Assembly (NCBI GenBank): GCA_009914645.1
Contig: VFLB01000065.1
Location: 1 to 5,716, forward strand
Source: Synechococcaceae bacterium Bin_79_3
GTDB taxonomy: Bacteria > Cyanobacteriota > Cyanobacteriia > PCC-6307 > Cyanobiaceae
Direction of reading: 5' to 3'
Length of the DNA stretch: 5,716 nt
In this document: one piece after another, positions 1 to 5,716 of the stretch
Layout of the letters: each line of letters starts with the position of its first letter
Numbering within the stretch: the stretch's first letter is position 1
Program-made: the position numbers and the translations under genes
The notes under the pieces: model-generated
The model's database searches: none
The model's input: only the letters and a program-made list of their open reading frames with translations
What the model was told of the DNA's origin: nothing

Positions 1-296
1 ATTACCGCTTGATATATAGATCCTGTAGTAACACTATTTAGCCTAGACATAGCCGTATCAGTAAAGCGTTCGTAGTGGCCTAAATCCAGATCGGTTTCAG
101 CGCCATCTTCAGTTACAAATACCTCACCATGTTGGTAGGGGCTCATTGTGCCTGGATCCACATTTAGATATGGATCAAGCTTCAAGATTGAAACGCTATA
201 ACCACGGCTTTTTAATAGCCGCCCCAAGCTGGCTGCCACAATTCCTTTGCCGATGCTTGATACAACACCGCCGGTTACAAATACAAATTTGGCCAT
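1..296 (-). CDS. pyrG: CTP synthase, N-terminal part (cut by window edge)
   Basis: CTP synthase aminates UTP to CTP using ATP and glutamine, the last step of de novo pyrimidine nucleotide synthesis in the cytoplasm. Only the first 98 codons of the synthase (amidoligase) domain are visible; the rest, including the glutamine amidotransferase domain, lies left of base 1. The start [18 protein letters not shown] carries the P-loop-like [12 protein letters not shown] (residues 7-18, Lys17). [15 protein letters not shown] (39-53) and [16 protein letters not shown] (63-78) follow; Asp71 aligns with the E. coli Mg-binding Asp72. The match to E. coli PyrG is nearly collinear from residue 2 onward, so the ATG start is secure. 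An AGG lies about 9-11 bases upstream as a modest ribosome binding site. It is 16 bp downstream of the dps stop, so very likely cotranscribed with aspS and dps. No frameshift is seen in the visible part. Confidence 0.97.
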   Translation of the reverse strand, partial: MAKFVFVTGGVVSSIGKGIVAASLGRLLKSRGYSVSILKLDPYLNVDPGTMSPYQHGEVFVTEDGAETDLDLGHYERFTDTAMSRLNSVTTGSIYQAV

Positions 297-312
297 AACG
301 CCAGCCTATAGA

Positions 313-828
313 TCAGCCTTCAAGGATGCTACGCAGCATCCAGGCAGTTTTTTCATGTATCTGCAAACGTGCGTTTAGCAGATCGGCGGTGGGGCCATCT
401 TCCGCTGCTTCAGCTAGGGGCAGGATCCCGCGGGCGGTGCGGGCCACGGCCTCATGGCCTTTTACCAATTCCGCCACCATTGCCAATGCTTCAGGTGCTT
501 GTTGTGTTTCTTCAATGCTTGATAATTCCGCATATCTGCGGCCGCCCATAGGCGCAAGGTGGCCGAGGGCGCGAATTCGCTCGGCGATCTCATCTAAGGC
601 ATTCCAAAGCTCGGTGTATTGCGCCATAAACATGGTGTGCAACGAGCTAAACATTGGCCCAGTTACGTTCCAATGGAAGCCATGGGTTTTTAAATACATC
701 ACATAGCTATCGGCAAGCAGCCGACCTAATCCTTCGGCAATTTCTTGGCGTTGGTTAGCGGGGATGCCGATATCGATGGGGGGAGCTAGGTGGGCCATTT
801 GCAGTGCGGATGTGTTTTGTTTACTCAT
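313..828 (-). CDS. dps: Dps-family mini-ferritin (DNA starvation/stationary phase protection protein)
   Basis: A 171-residue four-helix-bundle protein of the Dps family, whose members form dodecameric cages that oxidise Fe(II), usually with peroxide, and store the iron, protecting DNA and proteins from oxidative damage. The family signature is clear: [17 protein letters not shown] (residues 48-64) and [11 protein letters not shown] (79-89). His52, His64, Asp79 and Glu83 match the inter-subunit ferroxidase residues of E. coli Dps (His51, His63, Asp78, Glu82). The position of E. coli Asp67 is Met68 here, a departure from the canonical site. The N-terminal tail (about 1-25) has a single Lys and there is no basic C-terminal tail, so tail-mediated DNA binding of the E. 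coli kind looks unlikely (inference). The start ATG overlaps the aspS stop as ATGA, with no strong Shine-Dalgarno sequence of its own, suggesting translational coupling. Assignment to the family is secure; iron versus other metal preference is not shown. Confidence 0.93.
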   Translation of the reverse strand: MSKQNTSALQMAHLAPPIDIGIPANQRQEIAEGLGRLLADSYVMYLKTHGFHWNVTGPMFSSLHTMFMAQYTELWNALDEIAERIRALGHLAPMGGRRYAELSSIEETQQAPEALAMVAELVKGHEAVARTARGILPLAEAAEDGPTADLLNARLQIHEKTAWMLRSILEG

Positions 829-2609
829 ACTGAATCAACCCAGGTGCTGGCAACATTTAATTCAGCCAGTTGGGCGTTGCTGGCAGCGCCCGGGGCGCCC
901 GTAAGCAGGCATCGGGCTTGTTGGGTTTTTGGAAATGCAATCGTGTCGCGGATTGATTCTTCACCTGCCAGCAACATCACCATGCGATCTACCCCAAAGG
1001 CGATGCCGCCATGGGGCGGGGCGCCAAGCTCTAGGGCCTCAAGCAGAAAACCAAATTGAGTTTCCGCCTCTTCTGGAGCAAGGCCAATGGTGTGGAGCAC
1101 CTGCCGTTGCAACTCTGCTTTATGGATTCGCAGCGAACCGCCGCCTAATTCGAGGCCGTTTAGCACCAGGTCGTAGGCCTGAGCCCTGGCGCTAGCCAGA
1201 TCATCAATATCTGCCGGGTTTGGCGAGCAGAAGGGGTGATGCAGGGCTTCAAGGCGATTTTCATCGTTATTGCGCTCAAACATTGGGAAATCCACCACCC
1301 ATAGGAAGTTCCAAAGCCCTGGAGGCACAAGCCCAAGCTCCTTGGCAAGGTATTGCCGCACTCGATCCAAGGCCTTATTTACCGTTGCTGTATCGCCTGC
1401 CCCAAACAGCAGCAAGCTGCCTGGGGTGGCGCCAGTGCGGGCTAGCAACTCAGCTTTAGCGGTTTCGCTGAGATTGTCTTTAATTGCACCGATCGTATCA
1501 ATTTCTCCCCCCTCCCGCACACGAATGAAAGCAAGGCCGCCGGCACCGGCTTTTTGCGCTTCAGAAAACACATCACCGCCTGGTTTTATGCGCACATTGC
1601 TCAGCGCATCATTGCCACCTGGTACAGCAATGCACTTAACGCTGCCCCCTGCTGCCACAGCACCGCTAAAAACCTTGAAGCCCATGCCTGCCACCAAATC
1701 ACTCACATTGGTGAGCTCCATGCCGTAACGAGTGTCTGGGCGGTCGCAGCCATAGCGCTCCATCGCTTCATGCCAGGTGAGCCTTGGTAGCGGCAGCTGC
1801 AACTCCACCCCTTGCACTGCTTTCCAGATCGCTGCAATCAGCCTTTCATTTAGTTCAAGGATTTCCTCTTGGCCAAGGAAACTCATCTCTAAATCCAACT
1901 GCGTGAATTCCGGCTGGCGGTCTGCGCGGAGATCTTCATCACGAAAACAACGGGCCACTTGGTAGTAGCGCTCAAGGCCGCCCACCATCAGCAGTTGTTT
2001 AAACAACTGGGGGGATTGGGGCAATGCAAACCATTCCCCACCACATACCCGTGACGGCACCAGGTAATCGCGGGCGCCCTCCGGGGTGGATCTGGTGAGC
2101 ACCGGGGTTTCAACTTCAATAAAACCTTCTGTTTCCAGGAAATTCCTGGCGGTTTGGATTGTTTTATGGCGCAGGGTGAGGTTGCGCCGCATCCGTTCGC
2201 GCCGCAGATCTAGGTAGCGATATCGCAGCCTTAATTCCTCTCGGGTGTTTTCCTCTTCATGCACCGATACGGGGAAGGGCAATGGCCGGCTGGGGGCATT
2301 CAGCACAGTGAGCTGTTGCGCCAGCACCTCTACAGCGCCAGTGGCAAGCCGTTCATTCAATGAAGCAGCAGGGCGGGCTCGCACCATCCCCTCAACCTGC
2401 AGCACCGTTTCACAACGGAGGTGCTCAGCGATTGCAAAGGCTTCAGGGCCTAGATCGGGGTCCACCGTGATTTGGATGGTGCCGCTGCGGTCGCGCAGGT
2501 CGATAAAGATCACACCGCCGTGGTCGCGGCGACGATCTACCCAGCCGCAAAGCAATACCTTGGTTTCAATGCTGTTCGTGCGCAGATCGCCGCAGGAGTG
2601 GCTGCGCAT
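825..2609 (-). CDS. aspS: Aspartyl-tRNA synthetase, bacterial type
   Basis: A class II aminoacyl-tRNA synthetase of 594 residues, the normal bacterial length, that charges tRNA-Asp with aspartate. The N-terminal OB-fold anticodon-binding domain covers about 1-105 ([20 protein letters not shown], 21-40). Motif 1 lies around 162-178 ([17 protein letters not shown]), motif 2 at 222-244 ([14 protein letters not shown] plus TQLDLEMSF), and motif 3 at 534-547 ([14 protein letters not shown]) with the ATP-binding Arg542. QSPQ (198-201) and GGGSLRIH (489-496) are further active-site signatures. The bacterial-specific GAD insertion lies roughly between 310 and 425. His30 in RRRDHGG is the residue usually found in discriminating AspRS, which would argue against mischarging tRNA-Asn; this is a weak inference from one residue. 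The start [10 protein letters not shown] fits the family N terminus. It sits 40 bp after gcvT, and its stop overlaps the dps start, so it is probably part of a gcvT-aspS-dps-pyrG transcript. Confidence 0.97.
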   Translation of the reverse strand: MRSHSCGDLRTNSIETKVLLCGWVDRRRDHGGVIFIDLRDRSGTIQITVDPDLGPEAFAIAEHLRCETVLQVEGMVRARPAASLNERLATGAVEVLAQQLTVLNAPSRPLPFPVSVHEEENTREELRLRYRYLDLRRERMRRNLTLRHKTIQTARNFLETEGFIEVETPVLTRSTPEGARDYLVPSRVCGGEWFALPQSPQLFKQLLMVGGLERYYQVARCFRDEDLRADRQPEFTQLDLEMSFLGQEEILELNERLIAAIWKAVQGVELQLPLPRLTWHEAMERYGCDRPDTRYGMELTNVSDLVAGMGFKVFSGAVAAGGSVKCIAVPGGNDALSNVRIKPGGDVFSEAQKAGAGGLAFIRVREGGEIDTIGAIKDNLSETAKAELLARTGATPGSLLLFGAGDTATVNKALDRVRQYLAKELGLVPPGLWNFLWVVDFPMFERNNDENRLEALHHPFCSPNPADIDDLASARAQAYDLVLNGLELGGGSLRIHKAELQRQVLHTIGLAPEEAETQFGFLLEALELGAPPHGGIAFGVDRMVMLLAGEESIRDTIAFPKTQQARCLLTGAPGAASNAQLAELNVASTWVDSV

Positions 2610-2649
2610 AGTGATAGTTCAGCGAATCGGATGATCCCATGCAGACGGT

Positions 2650-3738
2650 TCACTTAGCACGGTAAAAGGGGCGTTTCACCACTTGGGCTGCTTCTTGGCG
2701 GCCGCGGATGCCAACGCTTAATTGGGTGCCGAGCTTGGCGAGAGCTGCTGGTACATAAGCCAAAGCGATTGGCAATTCAAGGCTTGGGGCCCAGCTGCCG
2801 CTAGTTACTTCCCCCACTAACTCACCGTTGTGATGCACCGAATAACCATGGCGGGCAATGTTGCGCCCCTGCAGCTGTAAGCCCACCAGCCGCCGCGATA
2901 CCCCCTGGGCTGTTTGCTTTTCCAGCACTTCTCTGCCGATGAAATCACACGGCATTTCCAGATGCACCAACCAGCCCAGGCTGGCCTCCAGCGGGCTGGT
3001 GTTGGCATCCATATCACTTCCGTAAAGGTGCATTGCTGCTTCTAAGCGCAAGCTGTCGCGGGCGCCTAGGCCGCAGGGGGCCACCCCATCAGCCAGCAAT
3101 TGCCCCCAGAGCCAGCAACCAACTTCGTGGCTAAGCAACAGCTCAAAGCCATCTTCTCCGGTATAGCCGGTGCGAGCAGTGAATACTTTTGAACCGTTGA
3201 TTTCCAATTCGCGGTGGCCAAAGCGCGGCAGGCCCGATAGATCTTCACCGCAAAGTTGTTGCAGCTTTGCAGCAGCTTCGGGGCCTTGCAAAGCAAGTAA
3301 TACCCCAGTGGCTTTTTGATCGCTTATTTCTATGCCCTGAGGTAGTAGATGTTTTTCAAGCCAGGCGGTGTCAGCTGCAACGCAAGCGGCATTAATAACC
3401 ACAAATAATTCGTCAATGCCAGCGATTTGGCCGCGATCATAAATAATTAGGTCATCAATAATTCCGCCGCTTTCATTTAGCAGCACGCTATAGATCGCTT
3501 CACCTGGGCCGATGCGATGCAGATCGCTGGGTACTAAGCCTTGTAATTTGTCTTTTGCGCCCAGCCCCTTCAGCTTCAGTAAGCCCATGTGGGAGATATC
3601 AAATACGCCGCAACTACTGCGAACAGCCTTGTGCTCTGCAATCACTCCTTCAAATTGCACCGCCATTTCCCAACCGGCAAACGGCACCATGCGGCCTCCG
3701 GCATTGCGGCACAGGTCGTGTAAAGGGGTGCGGAACAT
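2650..3738 (-). CDS. gcvT: Aminomethyltransferase, glycine cleavage system T-protein
   Basis: GcvT takes the aminomethyl group carried on lipoyl-H-protein, releases ammonia and forms 5,10-methylene-tetrahydrofolate; with P-, H- and L-proteins it degrades glycine (photorespiratory glycine in cyanobacteria). Counting from the ATG at 3738 gives 362 residues, a normal length. Visible signatures are GGRMVPFAGWEM near the N terminus, FDISHMG (46-52), GGIIDDLIIYDR (91-102) containing the conserved catalytic Asp pair, RTGYTGEDGFEL (189-200), and GLGARDSLRLEA (223-234). The C-terminal domain ends VKRPFYRAK. An in-frame TTG at 3747 would add only Met-Ser-Phe; I prefer the ATG because family members start just before the T-P-L segment, but neither start has a clear ribosome binding site. 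The intact folate-site region argues against a YgfZ-like paralogue. It is the first gene of the leftmost minus-strand run. The other gcv genes are not in this window. Confidence 0.96.
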   Translation of the reverse strand: MFRTPLHDLCRNAGGRMVPFAGWEMAVQFEGVIAEHKAVRSSCGVFDISHMGLLKLKGLGAKDKLQGLVPSDLHRIGPGEAIYSVLLNESGGIIDDLIIYDRGQIAGIDELFVVINAACVAADTAWLEKHLLPQGIEISDQKATGVLLALQGPEAAAKLQQLCGEDLSGLPRFGHRELEINGSKVFTARTGYTGEDGFELLLSHEVGCWLWGQLLADGVAPCGLGARDSLRLEAAMHLYGSDMDANTSPLEASLGWLVHLEMPCDFIGREVLEKQTAQGVSRRLVGLQLQGRNIARHGYSVHHNGELVGEVTSGSWAPSLELPIALAYVPAALAKLGTQLSVGIRGRQEAAQVVKRPFYRAK

Positions 3739-3887
3739 GAAGCTCAACTAGCTGCTGCGATTCTGATACCTAGAAGCATTTAATTGCTGCGATTTAATTC
3801 GCATTTCGGTAGGAAACCTGCAGTTTGCTGTGCAAGCTGTGGTATTGGTTGCAACCTCTCTAAGTTGAGTGATCTTTTTTTAATCCC
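3739..3887. promoter_or_regulatory. Divergent intergenic region between gcvT and the small Cys-rich gene
   Basis: This 149-bp AT-richer gap is the only non-coding stretch flanked by two divergent starts, so promoters for gcvT (minus) and for the small plus-strand gene are expected here. Seen directly: the 10-mer TGCTGCGATT occurs at 3753-3762 and again at 3785-3794, exactly 32 bp apart (about three helical turns) and upstream of gcvT. ATTTAATT-type AT-rich blocks lie at 3778-3798. A perfect 10-bp palindrome lies at 3847-3856. On the minus strand TAGGTATCAGAAT (near 3760-3772) is a tolerable extended -10 candidate for gcvT, but without a convincing -35 partner. I see no NtcA-type GTA-N8-TAC site. 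The exact promoters are not determined. Confidence 0.4.
3847..3856. repeat. Perfect 10-bp palindrome GGTTGCAACC
   Basis: GGTTGCAACC is identical to its reverse complement. It ends 31 bp before the ATG of the small plus-strand gene, in the expected promoter or leader zone, so it could be a dimeric regulator site. A 10-bp palindrome also arises by chance, and the flanks do not extend the symmetry, so function is unproven. Confidence 0.25.
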
Positions 3888-4127
3888 ATGGCTGGCCGCA
3901 GTAGCTGCCGTAGTTGTAAGCATTGCCAGCCAGCTGGCGGATTGTCTTGGTGCAAATTACGGCAACTGCCACTGCATCCAGAGCTCACGGCTGACCTTAG
4001 TTGCCATCATTGGACTGCCAAAGCACCAGAACTACCGCCATTGCATTTGTTGGAATCTGCAGGGGTAGTTCCAAACGACAGCCATCAGCTTCCACTGCTC
4101 GAATTTAATCACTTGGAATTCAATTAA
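3888..4127 (+). CDS. Small cysteine-rich protein, putative metal-binding (unknown function)
   Basis: A 79-residue ORF and the only plausible plus-strand gene here. It starts at ATG 3888; an in-frame TGA at 3870-3872 rules out a longer form. The N-terminal half has an ordered cysteine pattern: Cys7-x2-Cys10-x11-Cys22-x16-Cys39-x2-Trp42, with an extra Cys13 and with His12, His40 and His41 nearby. The stretches WCKLRQLPLHPEL (21-33) and CHHWTAKAPELP (39-50) look like constrained protein rather than random translation. Four-cysteine spacing of this kind is typical of small zinc- or iron-sulfur-binding proteins, but I cannot name a family or function. I have an unverified impression that picocyanobacteria carry similar short proteins. 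The C terminus ends in a duplicated LEFN-H-LEFN. It diverges from gcvT and converges on speB, overlapping that gene's 3' end by 8 bp. There is no strong ribosome binding site, no signal peptide and no membrane segment. It could still be a chance ORF. Confidence 0.62.
   Translation: MAGRSSCRSCKHCQPAGGLSWCKLRQLPLHPELTADLSCHHWTAKAPELPPLHLLESAGVVPNDSHQLPLLEFNHLEFN
4098..4127 (+). repeat. Imperfect 15-bp tandem duplication at the 3' end of the small gene
   Basis: Two adjacent 15-bp units, 4098-4112 and 4113-4127, share 10 of 15 bases and encode LEFNH then LEFN-stop. The second unit spans the convergent overlap with the last codons of speB. It resembles a slippage duplication; chance similarity of short AT-rich sequence is possible. 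Confidence 0.4.
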
Positions 4128-5001
4128 TTATTAGCAGCAAGCTCCGCACAACCTTTGCCGCAAAAACGCTGCTCACAGCAGATGGATCAAGCATTGGCGC
4201 CAGTTCCACTACATCTGCCGCCACCAGGTTGTGATGGCGTAGTTCATCGATAAGGCAAGCGAAATCGCTCCAGAGAAAACCGCCCGGTTCAGGGGTGCCG
4301 GTGCCCGGAAGCACCGCTGGATCAAACCAATCCAGATCAACGGTTAGGTAGATCGGAGTGCCGCGTAAAGGTTGCAATGCCGTTGCCATCTGTTCGATTG
4401 CCACCAACCTGCTGGTTTGACGTAGCTCCTTAAATTCAGCACCGCTGCCACTGCGGATGGCGATCTGCAGTAGTTGTTTACTTGGCAACACCTCTAGGCA
4501 GCGGCGCATGGCACAGGCATGGCTGTGCTTTGATCCCAGCCATTCATGGCGTAGATCGGCATGGGCATCGAGTTGTATGAGCACTAAATCAGGATATTTA
4601 GCGGCTACGGCTGCCACAGCACCGGAACTAATCGAGTGCTCACCGCCAAGCATTAGTGGCTTGAGCCCGAGAGCCAGCACCGCTTCGGTGGCCTGCTTCA
4701 CGGCTGCCACCACCGGCTCGGGGGCGCCGAAGGGAATTTTTACGGCGCCCAGATCAACGAAGGCGAGATCTTCTAGATCCAGATTTAGTTGAGGGCAGTA
4801 GCTCTCAAGGCCACTACTCACTTCACGGATAGCGGCGGGGCCAAAGCGAGCGCCAGGGCGAAAGGAAGTGGTGCCATCGTATGGAACACCAAATATTGCA
4901 ACCGAGCAGGCGGCGGGATGGCGGCGGCTGCCCATAAAGATCGCACCATCTGAATCAAATAAATCCGATTCAAATAGATCTGAATTCACTAAATCGCTCA
5001 T
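4120..5001 (-). CDS. speB: Agmatinase-type ureohydrolase (arginase/agmatinase family)
   Basis: A 293-residue binuclear-manganese ureohydrolase, expected to hydrolyse agmatine to putrescine and urea. All metal ligands are visible: His122 in GGEHS (119-123), Asp145/His147/Asp149 in DAHAD, and Asp222/Asp224 in TVDLDWFDP (220-228). His161 (SHACAM) is the conserved catalytic-shell His. [10 protein letters not shown] (232-241) and the VELAP segment (265-269, Glu267) complete the family pattern. The start is the ATG at 5001, overlapping the speE stop as [14 protein letters not shown] (15-24) looks family-conserved, which argues against the internal Met23. Residues 3-17 are three tandem pentapeptides, [15 protein letters not shown]. 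The position directly after spermidine synthase favours agmatine as substrate. Ureohydrolase substrates are hard to call: some cyanobacterial 'agmatinases' hydrolyse guanidine, though those I know of are longer. An arginase or related activity remains possible. Confidence 0.9.
   Translation of the reverse strand: MSDLVNSDLFESDLFDSDGAIFMGSRRHPAACSVAIFGVPYDGTTSFRPGARFGPAAIREVSSGLESYCPQLNLDLEDLAFVDLGAVKIPFGAPEPVVAAVKQATEAVLALGLKPLMLGGEHSISSGAVAAVAAKYPDLVLIQLDAHADLRHEWLGSKHSHACAMRRCLEVLPSKQLLQIAIRSGSGAEFKELRQTSRLVAIEQMATALQPLRGTPIYLTVDLDWFDPAVLPGTGTPEPGGFLWSDFACLIDELRHHNLVAADVVELAPMLDPSAVSSVFAAKVVRSLLLIIN
4951..4995 (-). repeat. Three 15-bp tandem repeats in the 5' end of speB
   Basis: Units 4951-4965, 4966-4980 and 4981-4995 run head to tail; the middle and last each match the first at 12 of 15 bases. 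Read on the minus strand they encode [10 protein letters not shown] and DLFDS, an acidic extension ahead of the conserved enzyme domain. The 15-bp period keeps the frame, so unit gain or loss by slippage would be tolerated. Confidence 0.75.
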
Positions 5002-5716
5002 GAATTAAGGGCCCGTTCAATGTTGGCGGGAATGGCATCAAAAGCACCGCGTTGCCAGCGGGCACTCCAGATTTCGCAGCCGGCGGCAATGCTGGCTACC
5101 CGTTCTGGTTTTGCCTGGCGGTAACGGGGGCCATCCACTGCAGCAAAGGTCCAACTCCACCAACCACTGGGATACATCGGCACCCAGCCATACATCGGAT
5201 CGGCGTAGCCAAAGATCTCCCGCAGCAGTTTCACCGTATCGATGTGCACTTTTCGGAAAGCTTCTGGTGATTCGCTTTGGGTGGCAAACACTCCGCCGGG
5301 TTTAAGGATGCGCCGGCAATTTTCAAAAAAGGCGCGATTAAATAAACCTTCAGCGGGGCCAGCGGGATCAGAACCATCCACGATCACCACGTTGTAACTG
5401 GCATCTGCTGCATTAGCGGCAAAAGCAATGCCATCCCCCACGCTTAGCTGAAAACGCTGATCTTCCCAACAGCCGCCCCCAAGGCTGGGTAAGTGCTGTT
5501 GGGAGAGCTCCACCACTAATCCATCAATTTCCACCATATGTAGCTCTTGAACGCCGCTGTGACGAAGGCATTCACGGGCGGTACCGCCATCACCGCCTCC
5601 AATCACCAATACCCGTTCAATTGCTTCGGCGCCGCAGAGGGCTGGATGCACTAATGATTCGTGGTAATGGCGCTCTTGGTGCTCAGCGGTCATCCAGCAG
5701 CCATCAAGCAGTAGGC
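4998..5716 (-). CDS. speE: Spermidine synthase (putrescine aminopropyltransferase), 5' end outside window
   Basis: SpeE transfers an aminopropyl group from decarboxylated S-adenosylmethionine to putrescine, giving spermidine. The reading frame stays open to base 5716 and encodes LLLDGCW just before the internal Met at 5693. LLLDG is the end of the family's N-terminal beta domain, so 5693 is not the start and the gene begins beyond the window. Counting from that Met, the signatures are: [11 protein letters not shown] (9-19), [12 protein letters not shown] (31-42), the nucleotide-binding VEIDG (54-58), VGDGIAF (85-91), [14 protein letters not shown] (105-118) with the catalytic Asp, and [12 protein letters not shown] (173-184) in the substrate pocket. 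The usual Q-x-T-E-x-D-E run reads MTAEHQE, so the Gln and Asp are replaced. The stop overlaps the speB start by ATGA, indicating a coupled two-gene polyamine unit. Substitutions in the pocket leave open a different amine acceptor, but spermidine synthase is the best call. Confidence 0.92.
   Translation of the reverse strand, partial: LLLDGCWMTAEHQERHYHESLVHPALCGAEAIERVLVIGGGDGGTARECLRHSGVQELHMVEIDGLVVELSQQHLPSLGGGCWEDQRFQLSVGDGIAFAANAADASYNVVIVDGSDPAGPAEGLFNRAFFENCRRILKPGGVFATQSESPEAFRKVHIDTVKLLREIFGYADPMYGWVPMYPSGWWSWTFAAVDGPRYRQAKPERVASIAAGCEIWSARWQRGAFDAIPANIERALNS

Noticed and set aside
885..900. GC-rich inverted repeat GCGCC-CGG-GGCGC near the 3' end of aspS
   Set aside because: It is within the codons for a Gly-Ala-Pro-Gly-Ala run in AspRS, has a very short loop and no T-run, and is explained by coding constraint.
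1270..1728. Long plus-strand ORF of 152 codons inside aspS
   Set aside because: It is antisense to a fully conserved AspRS coding region, with Ser/Pro/Ala-rich low-information translation typical of a shadow frame.
3739..3747. In-frame TTG at 3747 as the gcvT start
   Set aside because: It adds only three residues not expected from the family; ATG at 3738 is the simpler start, though TTG cannot be excluded.
3784..4068. Alternative plus-strand ORF of 94 residues with a TTG start and a hydrophobic, membrane-like stretch (LIPWLAAVAAVVVSIASQL)
   Set aside because: It overlaps the 3888-4127 ORF in another frame, needs a TTG start with no ribosome binding site, and its hydrophobic run is explained as a frame shadow. 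The 3888 frame has an ATG and a coherent cysteine pattern.
4050..4074. Inverted repeat TTGGAA...TTCCAA as a terminator after speB
   Set aside because: Only a 6-bp AT-rich stem with a 13-base loop, no following T-run on either strand, and it lies in the coding region of the small gene.
4933..4935. Internal Met23 of SpeB as the true start
   Set aside because: The preceding FDSDGAIF looks family-conserved, and the ATG at 5001 forms the ATGA overlap with speE, which favours the longer form.
1..5716. Mobile element, CRISPR, tRNA or defence-type system
   Set aside because: No transposase or integrase coding, no terminal inverted repeats, no spaced repeats of CRISPR size, and no tRNA-like cloverleaf noticed; the genes are ordinary metabolism and translation.

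Overview
The window looks like the chromosome of a picocyanobacterium of the Synechococcus/Cyanobium/Prochlorococcus lineage. This is inferred from protein flavour (AspRS, GcvT, SpeB and a Dps of the [12 protein letters not shown] type), from moderate GC with AT-rich gaps, from tight gene packing, and from the speE-speB-gcvT-aspS-pyrG order, which from memory recurs in that lineage. No database search was possible.

Almost everything reads on the minus strand. In transcription order, from right to left: speE (spermidine synthase, 5' end outside the window) and speB (agmatinase-type ureohydrolase) share an ATGA stop/start overlap. A roughly 380-bp gap on the minus strand follows, and it holds one small plus-strand gene for a cysteine-rich 79-residue protein. 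Then come gcvT (glycine cleavage T-protein), aspS (aspartyl-tRNA synthetase), a Dps-family mini-ferritin and the first 98 codons of pyrG (CTP synthase). aspS and dps again overlap by ATGA, and dps and pyrG are 16 bp apart.

Functionally, speB and speE form a polyamine pair (agmatine to putrescine to spermidine). gcvT-aspS-dps-pyrG is a run of housekeeping genes (one-carbon metabolism, translation, nucleotide synthesis) with an iron/oxidative-stress protein embedded in it. The 3739-3887 gap separates divergently read gcvT and the small gene, and is the one place where promoters are expected.

I see no mobile element, CRISPR array, tRNA, rRNA or novel defence-type system. The least explained items are the small tetra-cysteine protein, short 15-bp tandem repeats at both ends of speB, and a non-canonical residue at a ferroxidase position of the Dps.
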